Assembly (NCBI GenBank): GCA_028023455.1
Contig: JAQFVV010000186.1
Span: 1,576,700-1,640,699, forward strand
DNA length: 64,000 nucleotides
From: Epiperipatus broadwayi
Taxonomy: Eukaryota > Onychophora > Udeonychophora > Euonychophora > Peripatidae
Reading direction: 5' to 3'
Under the pieces are notes generated by a model. It saw only the letters and a list, made by a program, of their open reading frames with translations. It ran no database searches and had not been told where the DNA came from. The position numbers were made by a program, and so were the translations under genes. Below are positions 1 to 11,739 of the stretch, one piece after another; position 1 is the stretch's first letter; each line of letters starts with the position of its first letter.

Positions 1-530
1 ATTCCGATTTTTTAAAATTAAGAAATAAAGTAATAAGGGTTTGAAATTTATGTTATTTAAAAAGCAAAAAATATTAATAAACGTCTTAAATATATAAATG
101 CTGCCTAAGATCTAGGGCTTTCCCCCCCAGGAATCTGGCCCATAAGCAATCCAGCTAATTATCTAACCCTGATAAAAAAAAAATGGGTATTTAGCTATTT
201 TTAGAAATAAAACAAAAATAGACTAACATTCTAAACTATCACTTCTATATCTCTGCTTTTTTATAAGAGCTATTTGGCGATCTTTGTGGTAGGTAGTTAT
301 TTATAAAAGTTTATTTTTGTATAAGTCTAAAAGGGAATAAAAATAATATAGTATAAAAAATGAAATAAATTAAGTGTTATATTATTTAGTTATTTTTCTT
401 GTAGATAGTTAATCCATATAATTTTGTAATGAAGCAAAGAATAGTTATTAAAATAAGTTACAATTTTTATCTTGATTATGGATAGATAACATGGTCATAA
501 ATAGAATGGAAGTATATGTATGTATGTTGT
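1..530. other. AT-rich intergenic stretch, no gene seen
   Basis: I see no coding frame, RNA gene or recognisable repeat here. The sequence is dominated by A/T runs. Confidence 0.6.
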
Positions 531-630
531 ATAAATGAAAATAATCACACACAAATTCATATATTTATTTGTTTTGTTATATAAATGAAAATAATCACAC
601 ACAAATTCATATATTTATTTGTTTTGTTAT
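531..630. repeat. Exact 50-bp tandem duplication
   Basis: The block at 531-580 is repeated without change at 581-630. It begins ATAAATGAAAATAATC and ends TTGTTTTGTTAT. The absence of mismatches suggests a recent slippage or duplication event. It codes for nothing visible. Confidence 0.95.
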
Positions 631-879
631 ATAAAAAGATATTAACAGTGTAAATGATTAATTTTGGTAATAAATATTAAAATTTAAAAAAAAAAACCCA
701 AATCATTATGATTAATTACTATTTTTTTAAAAAAAAGTATTAATGCTGTAAAAATTTATTATTTTTATTTCTCATAAGTAGTTTTAAAAGAATTTTATTG
801 TTACTAAAATACATGATTTAGTTATGCAAGGCTAGCACTTGAAATATGATGACTCAATTATGACTAAGTGTCTTGTGTT

Positions 880-1811
880 CTTTTCAGCAGGGATGGAGGC
901 CTTGACTGGTAGCGATCTCATTGTCCTGAGGTGAGACCTCCATAAAGGCTCCATGTGCTGCTGAAAAGGAATTTTATTGACAGAAGCAAGTCTTTTGCTT
1001 GCAGGGCTTTCAGCTGGGAGTTAAATATTGCTGATGGTTTAGGTCTTGGAAGTGTAAATATAGTTGTGCACCTGGCCATCCATATAGCATATGAAATAAA
1101 GATGACCAGATGGATGACTGGGAAATCACCAGAGTGCAGACAGTTCCTGAGGTTAAGAATTTTTAGAAGAGGGATACTGCACTCATCATTAATGGACTGC
1201 CTAATGTCCTGATAGCCAGGGCAGAGTAAAATAATGTGGTCAAATGTTTCATCTTCTCTGTGACAGATATAGCACCTTGAGTCTACCTTTGAAAAATATC
1301 TCTTGAAATGAAGGAACCATCTTGTAGAGATCATGCCAAGATTAACTTTTATGAGGTGATCCAGAAGTTTAGGTTCCATAGTGAGGTGTTTAAAAATTTA
1401 CATAATCTTGAGGTTATTTAGGCCTAGATGGACTTTGATGGCCAGGGCCTCTGGATTTAGTAGCGCTTGTGCTTCCCAGATGTTTATTTTATTATCAAGA
1501 GCCAGGATAGAATTACCATTATGACTGAGAACTTTACTGACAACAGTCTATCCAGACAGTACGTGAAGGTGGGGGGGTCTGTCTGTGGGGATCACAGGAT
1601 CAATAATGACTGCTGAAAAGTACTTTTTGATGAGGCTATGGACCAGATAGTGTTGTTTTTGATACATGATTGTACTCAGCGAATGGAGGGACAAAGAATA
1701 TAAAAAAAACCATTTTCTTGAATTTAATAATGTGATAGATGAGAAGGCTGGAAAAAAACAATGGAAACTTTTGAACTGAAATGTTTGTCTCCAAAATTTA
1801 TAATAAATCAA
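880..1811 (-). pseudogene. 3' end of a degenerate non-LTR retrotransposon (C-terminal zinc-knuckle region)
   Basis: The minus strand holds a 153-codon frame at 918-1379 with a Cys-His knuckle near residues 36-53 (CYIC, then HIILLC). This knuckle follows the RT domain in Jockey/I/CR1-type LINEs. Related coding sense continues upstream to about 1811 through a stop and a frame change (for example a piece reading NSILALDNKINIWEAQALL), so the copy is dead. RT motifs are absent, which fits a 5'-truncated insertion. The stop at about 918 is followed by a short possible 3' UTR down to about 880. Family assignment beyond LINE is uncertain. Confidence 0.7.
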
Positions 1812-2387
1812 GGACCTGTTTATTTATTTTTGATTTTGGAACCTATTAAAAAATGAAATTCTAAACGAAAAGAAAAGGCAGAGAATTTCTTACATTGGCT
1901 AGATTTCCAATGAGTTGGATTAATGGAGTAATGACTTAATTTAAATTTAGGTCTTTTCTTATCTTTTAGTCCATTTAATAGTAATTTTACTATAAAAACA
2001 AAGCATGAAATATTCAGATACACTATTTCAAATAATCAATATTCTTGGATCATCAAATAATGCCATTGGGAGTTTTATTGCCAGATCACAAAGTGGGTCC
2101 GAAAAAAAGACAACATCGTACTTGATAAAGTAGACTGATTAATTATTTTTATGCATCTTGCAACAAACTGTTAATCCTAGTAGTAATAGTTTTATTATTA
2201 ATTTCTTTGTTTTATTTCAAAGTATTATTGATAGAAAAGTTAGTGTTCTACAAATAACAATTCCTATATCATGTTTAATAGTTATTAATTTTTTTAAAAA
2301 AAATGTATTCAATTTAAAAAATAATATTTTAAGAAAAAAAATGTTGATAGAAAATGTTTTCATTGATTATTTGTACACAAATATCTG
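1812..2387. other. AT-rich stretch without a gene
   Basis: No recognisable element. The open frames here are low-complexity and rich in Phe, Lys, Ile and Asn, as expected from AT-rich DNA. Confidence 0.5.
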
Positions 2388-2403
2388 AAAATCTATACGA
2401 TTT

Positions 2404-2508
2404 GTCTTGCATTGGTGGTCGAGAGGTCAGCGCGACTGCCTTTCACTTGCAGGCAGTTGCCCGGATTGCGGGTTCGCGTCCTGGCCGATGCTATGACATT
2501 TTAAAAAA
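2404..2508 (+). mobile_element. tRNA-derived SINE, family S, copy 1
   Basis: The body begins with a tRNA-like head: an A-box like segment (TGGTGGTCGAGAGGTC), an anticodon-arm like part and a B-box (GGTTCGCGTCC), followed by the family tail GATGCTATGACA and an A-rich end. A perfect 16-bp target-site duplication (AAAATCTATACGATTT) flanks it at 2388-2403 and 2509-2524. This shows LINE-machinery retroposition, probably recent. In better copies the anticodon loop reads CTTGCAA (Ala-like), but the arms are imperfect, so this is not a functional tRNA gene. Sister copies lie near 18.7, 32.4, 54.8 and 63.7 kb. Confidence 0.93.
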
Positions 2509-2524
2509 AAAATCTATACGATTT

Positions 2525-4203
2525 CAAAACAAATAATTAAAAAATAAGTATTCACATTAATTTTATAATTTGATATTGTTTATAGTCTTTTAAAATAAGC
2601 ATAAATAAAGGGAAGATAAATTATATTCTTATAAACATCAATTTTGGAATTATATAAAATACACTATTTTTTATAAAACAACAGATATTTTTACTTTATT
2701 TTACATATATATTAGTAAAGAGACTTTGCATATCATGAACTTGCAATTTGAGTGTAATTAGAGAGACAAGACCTCAGCTTTCGTGCCTTGAGTAAATGTA
2801 TTATTGTTTATACAATGTAAACTTAAAGCAATAGATGTTACTTATGTGATGATGATGATGTTCTAAGTAAAATAATTTTGATAATGACTACAGCAATATT
2901 TAAAATAGAAAATAGACAAAAATATTTTACATAAAAGTAAAAAAGAGAGTACAGTATATGTTTGTTTATTACTAAAAATATGCTGACAGAAAAATATTTT
3001 ATAGAATATTTAAAAAATATATTCATCCCTGCAATAAGTTTTTATGATTACTAATGTTAGTTTGATGTAAAACTTTTGCTCAGGTTCGCAATTGAATAAT
3101 TTAACAAAACAACATAAATTATAGTTGTTAGGCAAACACAGGGAATGAGAGTAATTGGTATATATGGTCAAAATAATACACATTATTATTTTGAAAATAT
3201 TTAAAGTATTTTACATGTGTGTATAAATATTAGTATTGGGATCATAGATTTATTTCTAGCTTATATAAATAACTTTAATATATTTATTTATCCATTTATT
3301 TTTGCAAAAGATTTTAAGAATACAATTCTAAGAAAAGAAACTGTGGGTAACCAGTTTTAGGATAGGTAAAAATGAGAGTGTAGAATGTTGTACACACTGG
3401 ACATTATTGACTTTATTATTCATTTACTTATTGTTTCATTATTACTTTAAATTTGTACTATATTTCATTCATATACATCCTGCAATAAAAATGTGTAGTG
3501 TTTTTAATAGTCATGGTGGTCATTGGTCTCAGTTTCATTTATGCATTTATTTTATTTTGAATCTAATGCATATCTGTTAATGACAGATATTACAATGGAT
3601 CTATGGCAATAATTCATCCCATTCTCTTTATTATCATTAATATAGCATTTAATATTTGTTTCATGATTTGTAGTATTAAGGAGCTGTCTGTAAAATTAAT
3701 ACAACAAAGAAGAGAGAAGTAGCAAAAATATATAATGGTTAAGCAACCTGACTTGTATGGTATTCATACTTTAGCAATGCAAGTTGAAATGGATTGTAAT
3801 CCATTTTCAATTAATAGATTTTGCTTACTATTTGAATTTGGTTTTTTATTCATGGGGAATCTTTCTATGCTCCTTTCCAATTAATAATCACTCAGTTTTC
3901 TATAAGACCCACATACTATGAAATACTAAAGCCATCAAATGATACTCTACACTATTCTGGTAATAGAATTGTGTACTTAAACATTTTTATTCTTTATTTA
4001 CATACATGACAATTATGACTCCAATCATATATAAGACAATAAAGCTATTATAGGTTAATAAGAAAATTTTTTTAGTCTCAAGGATTGTCAATTAGTAGTA
4101 ATTGATAGTTTTTGGTAGCATCAAAAGCTAAAAGTAATCTCTGTTTACATGGATATAATCTCCATATTTCTATTCTTTATTATAATAACAATCCAAGGAA
4201 ATA

Positions 4204-4206
<3 letters not shown>
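2525..4206. other. AT-rich stretch without a gene
   Basis: Nothing recognisable beyond a short GATGATGATG run near 2850 and scattered A/T runs. Confidence 0.5.
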
Positions 4207-4207
<1 letters not shown>

Positions 4208-4270
<63 letters not shown>

Positions 4271-4271
4271 T
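4208..4271. repeat. (AT)n microsatellite
   Basis: About 60 bp of nearly pure alternating AT with one TAAT interruption. Confidence 0.95.
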
Positions 4272-4479
4272 ACACATAAAAGAAGTCCATGCTTAACTAT
4301 GTCAAAACTCTTCAATGTATAAATATGTAATCTAGAAAAAGTCATACAAAATGATTTTTTGGTAAAATATTGCTAAGTTGCTACATTAGGGAATTGCTTA
4401 GTAAAGTGATGGAAATTAATTATAATACTAAGAGTGTTTAAAATTGCTAATAAATGAAGTTAAGTGTATTTTATTGTTT

Positions 4480-4766
4480 AAAACAGGCAAAACTCTCTAT
4501 ACGTGTTGCCACTCAGTGCAAATCAGAGTAATCAATGGATGCCAGAAGGCTTGTGCATAAAATCCCTGTCTAGTGCCTACTCATCCAATATCAACAGACT
4601 AGTTTCTGGATTTTGGCCTTCATCAGTGAGGAGCTTTGGATTTTATCCACAAACCTTCTGGTATCCATTGATTACTCTGGCTTGGGACTCAGTGGCAATA
4701 TGTATAGAGAGTTTTGCCTGTTTTAATAACAGTTATGAGCAAGCATAAGAAATGGTGATCATGTGA
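4480..4766 (-). mobile_element. Hammerhead element family A, copy A1 (complete short form with TSD)
   Basis: This 287-bp unit is flanked by a 13-bp direct repeat (TATTTTATTGTTT) at 4467-4479 and 4767-4779, exactly 300 bp apart, so it is a complete insertion. Read on the minus strand it starts with the family A leader (TCACATGATCACCATTTC). It then has two inverted arms of about 85 bp, with ends GGCAAAACTCTCTATAC and its perfect complement GTATAGAGAGTTTTGCC. A decayed hammerhead sits between the arms. An 81-codon frame crossing it has no protein-like features and is an accident of the palindrome. It has no coding capacity, so it needs enzymes in trans. Confidence 0.88.
4583..4641 (-). ncRNA. 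Hammerhead ribozyme, type I, decayed (copy A1)
   Basis: On the minus strand CTGATGA (4620-4626), GAAAC (4602-4606) and the cleavage triplet GTC (4597-4599) are intact, and the outer stem I (ATCCAA with TTGGAT) is kept. The inner stem I and the 4-bp stem II seen in better copies carry substitutions. It is recognisable by homology to the copy at 13130-13188 but is probably slow or inactive. Confidence 0.75.
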
Positions 4767-4779
4767 TATTTTATTGTTT

Positions 4780-5369
4780 GTCTAATTATTTTTATAAAAT
4801 AGACAAAATATATGGCAGCATTTTAAAATAGGGATTTAAGTTTAAAATTAATGTAACTATTCTTGATGAAACTCATTTTACAACAGTAAAAAATTTAATT
4901 GAAAGGAAGATAGACTATTTTTTTGGGAAAGATAGTTTATCATGTATAAAAAGAGAACATATTGGTAGATTTATTATGAAATCTTACTAAGTATCATTTA
5001 CTATTAGAATTTTTACATATAAAACTGTCTTTTTTTTTAAAAAGTATATATGCCTATTTTTCAATGTTGATTAAGATTAAATTTAGAGAATTTAGAGAAA
5101 AAAACTTTTACTTCTTGTTGGATAGGATTATTAAATCACTACTCTCAAAATAATTTTTTTCTCCATGGAGACTTTAATGCATATTCAATAGTAGGAGCAG
5201 TAAACTCTATTTAAAAATAGTTAAAATAATGATGTTTGTTTTCTTGTTTTTAGAAACGTTTTGCACAACCCATAAACTAATATTAAATGATTTGACTAAA
5301 TAATGAAAGTTTTATTGAAAATCTTGAACATACATGCTTAAAATAATAGCATTTTAAATATTATATATA
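4780..5369. other. AT-rich stretch without a gene
   Basis: No recognisable coding frame, RNA or repeat. Confidence 0.5.
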
Positions 5370-5412
5370 GAGCTCACAAAATAAGCTCTTAACAAGCTAG
5401 GAGAATATCCCC

Positions 5413-5455
5413 AACCCCAAACCAGTTTCTGCTTCTGCCATCATCAATGAAGTGC
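5413..5455 (-). ncRNA. Hammerhead-like ribozyme, family B copy 1
   Basis: The minus strand reads TTGATGA (5441-5447), GAAAC (5425-5429), a TG loop and GTT, with stem I pairing CTTCA to TGGGG through two G-U pairs. The first core base is T instead of the required C, and stem II is only 2-3 bp, so activity is doubtful. Confidence 0.55.
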
Positions 5456-5793
5456 TATGATATTAAAGCATTAGATTAAAAATACCAGGATAAACCCAGC
5501 ACTTTATCTATTGTATAACTTATTAAGTAGAAAATCTGAAATGTTCAGACATCCATATATCTTCCAATCCAGCTATCTAACTTAAATAGCCATATGGGAC
5601 TGAACTAAGTTCAAATACACTATATATTAATAGCTTTAGTAGTATAGAATGACCAAAGCCTTAATAGCAAAAAATAAAATTCCCAAAAAAATCAAGTCAG
5701 ATGTCACATGACTTAATTTAATAAGCTTGTATTTACAAATTTTATATATAGAGCTCACAAAATAAGCTCTTAACAAGCTTTGAGAATATCCCC

Positions 5794-5834
5794 GACCCCA
5801 GACTGGTTTCAGTTACTGGCATCATCAGTAAGTT
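5794..5834 (-). ncRNA. Hammerhead-like ribozyme, family B copy 2
   Basis: The minus strand carries the intact core CTGATGA (5822-5828), GAAAC (5806-5810), a CA loop and the GTC triplet (5801-5803). Stem I pairs CTTA with TGGG. Stem II is poorly paired. The predicted cleavage site is between 5801 and 5800, which is 381 nt from the equivalent site in copy 1. Confidence 0.62.
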
Positions 5835-5840
5835 AACAAA

Positions 5841-7079
5841 AGTTGACTGTAATTAGGATGATGCACAATTAGCATTCTTGTATTTATTCTATATCAATAT
5901 ATAGTCAATTTGATAATGTTCTCTATCACCTGGAGCTTTCCATCTATATAATCTCCTTATATGGTTTTTAAAATAAGTGTTTGTAATCACAAACCTATGT
6001 TTTTTATAAAATACTTTTTACAAAGTATTTTTGTCTTCATTTTATTTTCATACTAAATATAACACATTAATAGATCATATGCAGAAATTTGAAAATGTAT
6101 TCAAGTTTGTAAATATGAATTAAACTCTATTAATTATGACCACACCATAGACTCGATCATAAAAGACTCAGAACAGTACTGTTAAGTTCATGGATTCTTA
6201 ATCTTATTTATTATATCTCTTTCACAGTCTAGTAAATATCATGGTATCCTCTTCAGAATGTATCAGTAGGTAGTTTTATGATGTGTAATTTAGTATCGGG
6301 TTTAACAACTAATATAATTTCAACATATGGATAAGCAAAAGCAATTCTCAAGTTATGCAAAAACTATAATGTGATATGAAATAAATATTACTGTATTATT
6401 GCATATATTTGTAAGTAAAGAGAATTCTAGATTTTATTTAAGGATCATGGAAAATAAAGATAATAATTTTTCTTTTCCAATTTAAGTGTATAGACCTCCT
6501 GGAATCTTTTTATGGAGTTTTTGAAGATCCTTGAATCACTGGTTAAGAATCCTAGCTTAAATTAGTCAAGAAGCACTAGAAATATTATTTTTATTACCAG
6601 TGATTTCCAAAATAGTGATTTATATACAGTTCTTTTTATGTTTGTCAAAACATTTAAATTAATTAATTGGAATGTTTTGTGAAATTGTTTGAAAATAACT
6701 GCTCCATATTGGAATGAAAAAAAAATTAATACCTAGATGCTTTATCTTAGGTATTTAGAATAAAAACTAGTTTTATGAACAAACATATTCCTTTCAATAC
6801 TTTTCTTTAATCACATTGTCTTTAACAGTTCAACAGCAATTTCATAAAGCAGACATTAAGATACAACTATAAGTTGTTATAAAGGTTTTTTATATTTAAT
6901 ATTATTAAAATTAACATCATTATTTTGATTTCTAAATTTGCCATATTGTGATTCAAATTATGCTGTTTAAGCTTAATGAATAAAAAGATGGTCTGTGGTG
7001 TGCTAACAATGTATAGTTTAATAATTAATGTTTATAAGTCTCTGTTATTTTATCACTCAGTAATACCCTGGTCAGTTTA
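5841..7079. other. AT-rich stretch without a gene
   Basis: No supported gene or element. The sequence is simple A/T-rich DNA. Confidence 0.5.
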
Positions 7080-7590
7080 TTAATATAGAGTGAAACTTGT
7101 GGATGAAATTAATCATAAAATAAAACCTGGATGAAGTGCTTATATTTAAAAAAGCCTGTGTTTGAAAAGGAAGGTTTTAAATATATGTGTTTTAACTGAT
7201 TCTTAGCTTTGAATCTGAGACTTGGAAAATTAATAGGAAAGCAAAACAAGACTTGAAACCTTTTAACAAAGTATGAAGAGATGTATGATAGGAGTAATAA
7301 GAAGAGATTGAAAACAAAATTCACAAGTTAGAGAACTAACAAGTATCACTGACATTATTGAAAGAAGAGATTAAAATAGAATGATGATAACATATGAACA
7401 GTTGAAATATTGGGTTTTTTCCCCCAAGAGATTATAAAAGACTTAGAAAGTGATCATATGTGAGGTGGTGGATTTCTAGTGTGATGTAGAAAAGAGGAGC
7501 TATGGATTAGAGAAATTGGATTAAATGTGGACTTTTACCCTGCAGTAGATTGATAATGGTTGAAAATTATGATGATGAATAATTTGAAAA
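7080..7590 (+). pseudogene. 5'-truncated, decayed RTE-like LINE fragment (C-terminal coding region and 3' end)
   Basis: The nucleotide sequence follows the last 520 bp of the RTE element at 40855-43830 with many substitutions and indels. Shared landmarks are TTTGAAAAGGAAGGTTTT, GGATCTGAGACTTGG-like and CCTGCAGTRGATTGATAATGG segments in the same order. It ends with the same TGATGATGA-type tail. No frame survives. Confidence 0.85.
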
Positions 7591-8863
7591 AAAAAAAAGA
7601 AAAAATATCAGTTTTAAGATATGACCAAAATTGTTTAAATATTTAATAATTTCTTAGATAGTTGTATAGATTTTAGATGTTAAAGGAAACACAACTATTG
7701 TACATTATAGGTACATTTAACAATTAAAAACTGTATATTTTGTCATAGGTAATTCAATTATTCTGATAAATTATTTAGTATTTAAAGCTGCATAAGTAAG
7801 CCATGGCTGCTAATCATTGTAATATAAATGCATGAGGAAATTTTCACTTAAAAATTATCTAAAAATATGGTGGCAAGATGATAAATCAACCAACATATTT
7901 TTTACTTTGATGAATATAGATATATCGATTCTACTGTTATAATAAAATATATTCAATGAATTGGGAATGTAAAACGTATAGAATCAACTGAAATTATAGA
8001 AAAATATTATTAAAGTTAATTTGACTATGACTTTCAGGTCAAAGTCAAACTAGTTACATGAGAAAGATTATTCCAAAGACAATTTACATACAATTAAGCA
8101 AATTGTTAGTGTTTAAAATCTTTCAGAAAGAAAAGTTTGCTGTGAAAAGGTTAAAAAATAATTTTAAAATATTAAATAAAAGTCTAAAAATAAACGATGT
8201 GTGATATATGCAATTGATGGCTTGATTTCTAGTGTCATTAGAAAACTAATCTTCTATTAATGTTATTTCGCTCTGCAGTTTCAATGTCCGTACTCCTTGT
8301 GTCACACTAGCTAGAATAGCATTATAACATTATCATTACAAATAAATGTTTAAAAATAATAACTTTTTAAAACCTAATACATATTCTCAAGATAGAAACC
8401 TACGTTTCATTTTTAAATTATCTTAGTACAATTTTTAATGTTAATATTATCTTTAATGATAGTATTTAGACAAAGGTGTTACATGTTTCGTTGATGTTTT
8501 ATCATTTCATATTAAAGTTAAAGACTACAGTATGGATATTAAAAAATAAGTTAGTATATACCTACAAGTGAAAATATTAATTTTAAATAAAATTAATAAT
8601 TTTATGTTTAAATATGTTAATCACATATAACAGATTGCAATAAGTGCATTAAAAATTAATGATATCAAATTTTTTACATGTGTAAATTATAAACAATAGA
8701 ATACTATACCATATGGTTATAGAACTAAGAAGCACAATCAATGACCACTCAATTTATGTTAAAATATAGGTACTATGAATGGTTTTATTGTCTTTGCAGT
8801 ATAGTAGTTATATTGCTACAAGTGCTTCACTAAGATTATTAGACTTGTAGCTTACACACATTT
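7591..8863. other. AT-rich stretch without a gene
   Basis: I see no coding frame, RNA gene or repeat relation to other parts of the window. Confidence 0.5.
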
Positions 8864-8948
8864 CATCTATCTATCTATCCATCCATCCATCTATCTATCT
8901 ATCTATCCATCCATCCATCTATCTATCTATCCATCCATTCATCCATCC

Positions 8949-9026
<78 letters not shown>

Positions 9027-9027
9027 A
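8864..9027. repeat. (ATCT)n / (ATCC)n microsatellite
   Basis: About 164 bp of tetranucleotide repeats: mixed ATCT and ATCC blocks first, then a pure ATCT run of over 70 bp at the 3' side. Confidence 0.97.
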
Positions 9028-9156
9028 ATCAACCTGTTTTAAGGCTTTTCATAAATTAATACATTGGTAAAGTATTGGATTATATTTTCAGCTGGTTCTC
9101 AAATTTTTATGAATTTCTGAGCAATTGGTCTTTTGGTTATATATAAAATGAAAGTA

Positions 9157-9790
9157 CCCCAAATTCAAATCTAAACAAGATTGGCAGCAAAAAAAAATCT
9201 CTAACCCAGCCAGTGATTTCTCTGGCAAAGCAGACTTTTCAAGTACAAAGGATTATAAAATACATCAACAAATATATATTAACTATATTTACCACAATGC
9301 CCAATTACATTCCAGACACCTTTAATATTAAAAGAATCCTTTATAAGTTAATTACTTCAGTATCATAAATTTTTATTATATAAAGATTCTTTAATTCCTC
9401 TCTTTATTTCATTTCTTTCAGAGAAGATAATTTTAACTTTATCAAATCGACTAACAAGCCCTCTTTATCCATGAAAGAGATACACGCATGTTATTATATT
9501 TAATGAAGCTAAGATTGGCTTTTTTGAAAGAAATGAAATAAAGAGAGAATTAAAGAATCTTTATTAAATGATTTTGAAAAAATTAACTTAAGAGTTTTAT
9601 TTAATATTAAAGTTGTCTGGAATGAAATAGAAAAATGTGGGAAATATAGTTAATATATATCTGTTGATTTGTTTTATAGTTTTTTGCTTTTAAGATGTCT
9701 GCTTTTAAGATGTCTGCTTTGGTAGGGAAGCCATTGTTTATGTTAAAGATTTTTTTTCGGCTAATTTTGTTTAATTTTGAATTTGGGAGT
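9157..9790. repeat. Large imperfect palindrome (foldback element), about 630 bp
   Basis: Inverted arms are visible at several points: AAAGATTCTTTAATTC (from about 9381) with GAATTAAAGAATCTTT (near 9550), TATATATTAACTATATTT with AAATATAGTTAATATATA, and CCCCAAATTCAAAT with ATTTTGAATTTGGG at the ends. The axis is near 9470. There is no coding content. It could be a MITE or the remains of two inverted insertions. Flanking duplications were not identified. Confidence 0.75.
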
Positions 9791-9956
9791 AAGTTTAATT
9801 ATTTTATTGACTAGTTTAGTTTTAGATTTTTAATACATACATATATATGTATGTATTAAAATAGTGATAAAATCAAATTTATAATAATATTATTTTAGAA
9901 TAAAACTATTTGTTTTATATGTATAAAATAAAGATAACATTTATATATATCTAATA

Positions 9957-10200
9957 AAATCAAGTCATACATTACATGACTTATATAGCTTGTATTTACA
10001 AATATGTAAAATAAAAAAGTTCTCTAATAACTCTAAACAAGCTTATTTTATTATTATTATTTTATGATAAATGCTACAAGAGAACACATTCAAAATCTTT
10101 ATCTAGGTAGGATTCTTCCCATCTCCTGACCAGTTTTGAGCTATGGGTCTCATCAGTGAAGAGCTAGGACATCAGAATCAAAACACCAACTCAATCTCAG
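9957..10200 (-). mobile_element. Family B-related hammerhead element, decayed copy B3
   Basis: The terminal motif AAATCAAGTCATACATTACA, the AAACAAGCTT segment and a TCATCAGTGAAGAGCTAGGA segment occur in the same order as in the family B dimer near 5.7 kb and in the copy at 19.6 kb. A short foldback (GTTCTC with GAGAAC) surrounds 10021-10086. Confidence 0.6.
10110..10165 (-). ncRNA. Hammerhead-like motif, family B copy B3 (decayed)
   Basis: On the minus strand CTGATGA is intact and followed by a weak stem II, then AAAAC instead of GAAAC, a TG loop and GTC. Changing the G of GAAA removes a catalytic base, so this copy is probably inactive. Confidence 0.45.
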
Positions 10201-10201
10201 C

Positions 10202-10232
<31 letters not shown>

Positions 10233-11739
10233 AGTGTATTAAATCTATTCTTTAAATAGTCTATTTCAGGATAAATGCCTTTTCTAAACTTATTATAAAG
10301 GAATAGTGGATGAGAAAGTAAATATTCTCAAGGCCTACTATTTAATGAGTCATGAGCCTCTGGGTGTTTTGTTGCTTGCCCCTTCCCCCAGCTAACAATA
10401 TTTAAATATCCATTTTCTGACCAATATGGGATGATGGTTAGATAGATTGAATATAGGCTGGAAACAAGGAAAAAACCTAAATCTGATTACAATCTGAAAA
10501 ATCTTACATTGTATTCAGATGGGAGTCAAATCCAGATTATAGCATCATTTATCATGGCATAACTAAAACAGATGATGAAGAATAGATTAAGTTGAAATTT
10601 TCAAACTATGAGTGATGTCAAGCACTGCTATTAGTTGTGGCACATAGTTAAAACTATCAGACTCTTTCAGCAACCCCCACCCATATGACTATACACACAT
10701 ATAAATATTAATAACAGTTACAATTTAAGATTAAAAGATGCTGTTAATAAGATCTGATTAAATACATAGTTAAATTTCTTTAATGTATCAATGAAACAAA
10801 TTAGATCAAGCAACTATAAGTGAAGAAGTAACATGAGTAAGGATTAACATTGCTGGTTAGATTTCGAACTATTAGAAAGTAAGAGGTAATTTCGAGGTGT
10901 GTTCTTGGCCTATTTTTTTCACAATTGCATGTAAAATTTAACCTAAAAACTTACTTGTATATATGGAAAAATAATGTCATTTAGATATCATGTTTTATTT
11001 CTAAAAGGCATTAAACCCACGTTTAATTATTTTAGGTTAAGGCCGAATTGTTATTTATTTATCAAAACATATTTAATAAAATTTGCTAAATTGATATTTC
11101 ACGTATAAGATTAAATATTAATAAATTGACATTTTAAATAATGCATCTTGCGTAGATAAAATGAGATTTTTAAGAGTTACAAAAATAAGTTCATGTCAAT
11201 AAATTTTTTTGTAACCATTTTACAATATTATTTAATTAAATTACTCTTTTGCTCAGAGTGCTAAAATAGACATGCATTTTTACCAATTAATTATTAAAAT
11301 AATTGAATGACATTAGTGCTTGAGCTCTTAAAAAATTCAAGTACCACAAATCTAGTAGCAATCTCTAGATCTTGAGTTTCAGAACACGGCAGATATTAAG
11401 TCTATATTTTTCTTTGCTAAAATCAAATACTTTTAGGGAATTGTTAAAAATTAGCAAGACAGTAGCAAATGTAAGATTACAAAATTTGAAGTATAAAAAC
11501 ATGTAATGATAAAATAAAAAACAATTTAATAAACAATCAGATAGATAAATAAGATGGATACAGGTTTTTGTATGATGCAGCATAAATAAGATATATTCTT
11601 ACATAGTAAAAAGACTTTGAACCATATCATGGTCTTCAATCTGGATAGATGAATCTTGAACATTTTTCAAATCAAAAAACTTTTAATCTATTAAAACATC
11701 AAATGATCATCAAAAGATAATGGTTGCTATGGTTATTTA
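10201..11739. other. AT-rich stretch without a gene
   Basis: It opens with a short (TA)n/(TG)n run at about 10201-10232. Nothing else is recognised. Confidence 0.5.

Larger units (their letters stand above)
5370..5840 (-). mobile_element. Hammerhead element family B, head-to-tail dimer with 381-bp period
   Basis: The block starting GAGCTCACAAAATAAGCTC at 5370 recurs at 5751. Each is followed by the same segment containing a hammerhead-like motif on the minus strand. Equivalent core bases lie exactly 381 bp apart (GTTTC at 5425 and 5806, TCATCA at 5441 and 5822). The interior includes a stretch shared with copy B2 at 19619-19990 and a terminal motif AAATCAAGTCANATGTCACATGAC. Two ribozymes in direct repeat are the hallmark of retrozymes, where transcript self-cleavage would release a unit-length, circularisable RNA. 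No open frame of note. Confidence 0.75.

Noticed and set aside
955-1212. 85-codon plus-strand frame
   Set aside because: It is the antisense shadow of the LINE C-terminal frame at 918-1379, which has the zinc knuckle.
2404-2508. Functional tRNA gene
   Set aside because: The A- and B-boxes are present, but the acceptor stem does not pair, a tail and A-rich end follow, and a TSD flanks it. It is a SINE.
4503-4748. 81-codon open frame over the family A element
   Set aside because: It lies wholly in the palindrome, has no protein-like motif, and similar frames appear by accident in other arms such as 61264-61467 on the minus strand.
8864-9027. CRISPR-like or regulatory repeat array
   Set aside because: It is a simple tetranucleotide microsatellite with no spacers.
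10201-10232. (TA)n(TG)n run as a promoter TATA element
   Set aside because: Such runs are everywhere in this AT-rich window, and no gene start follows.
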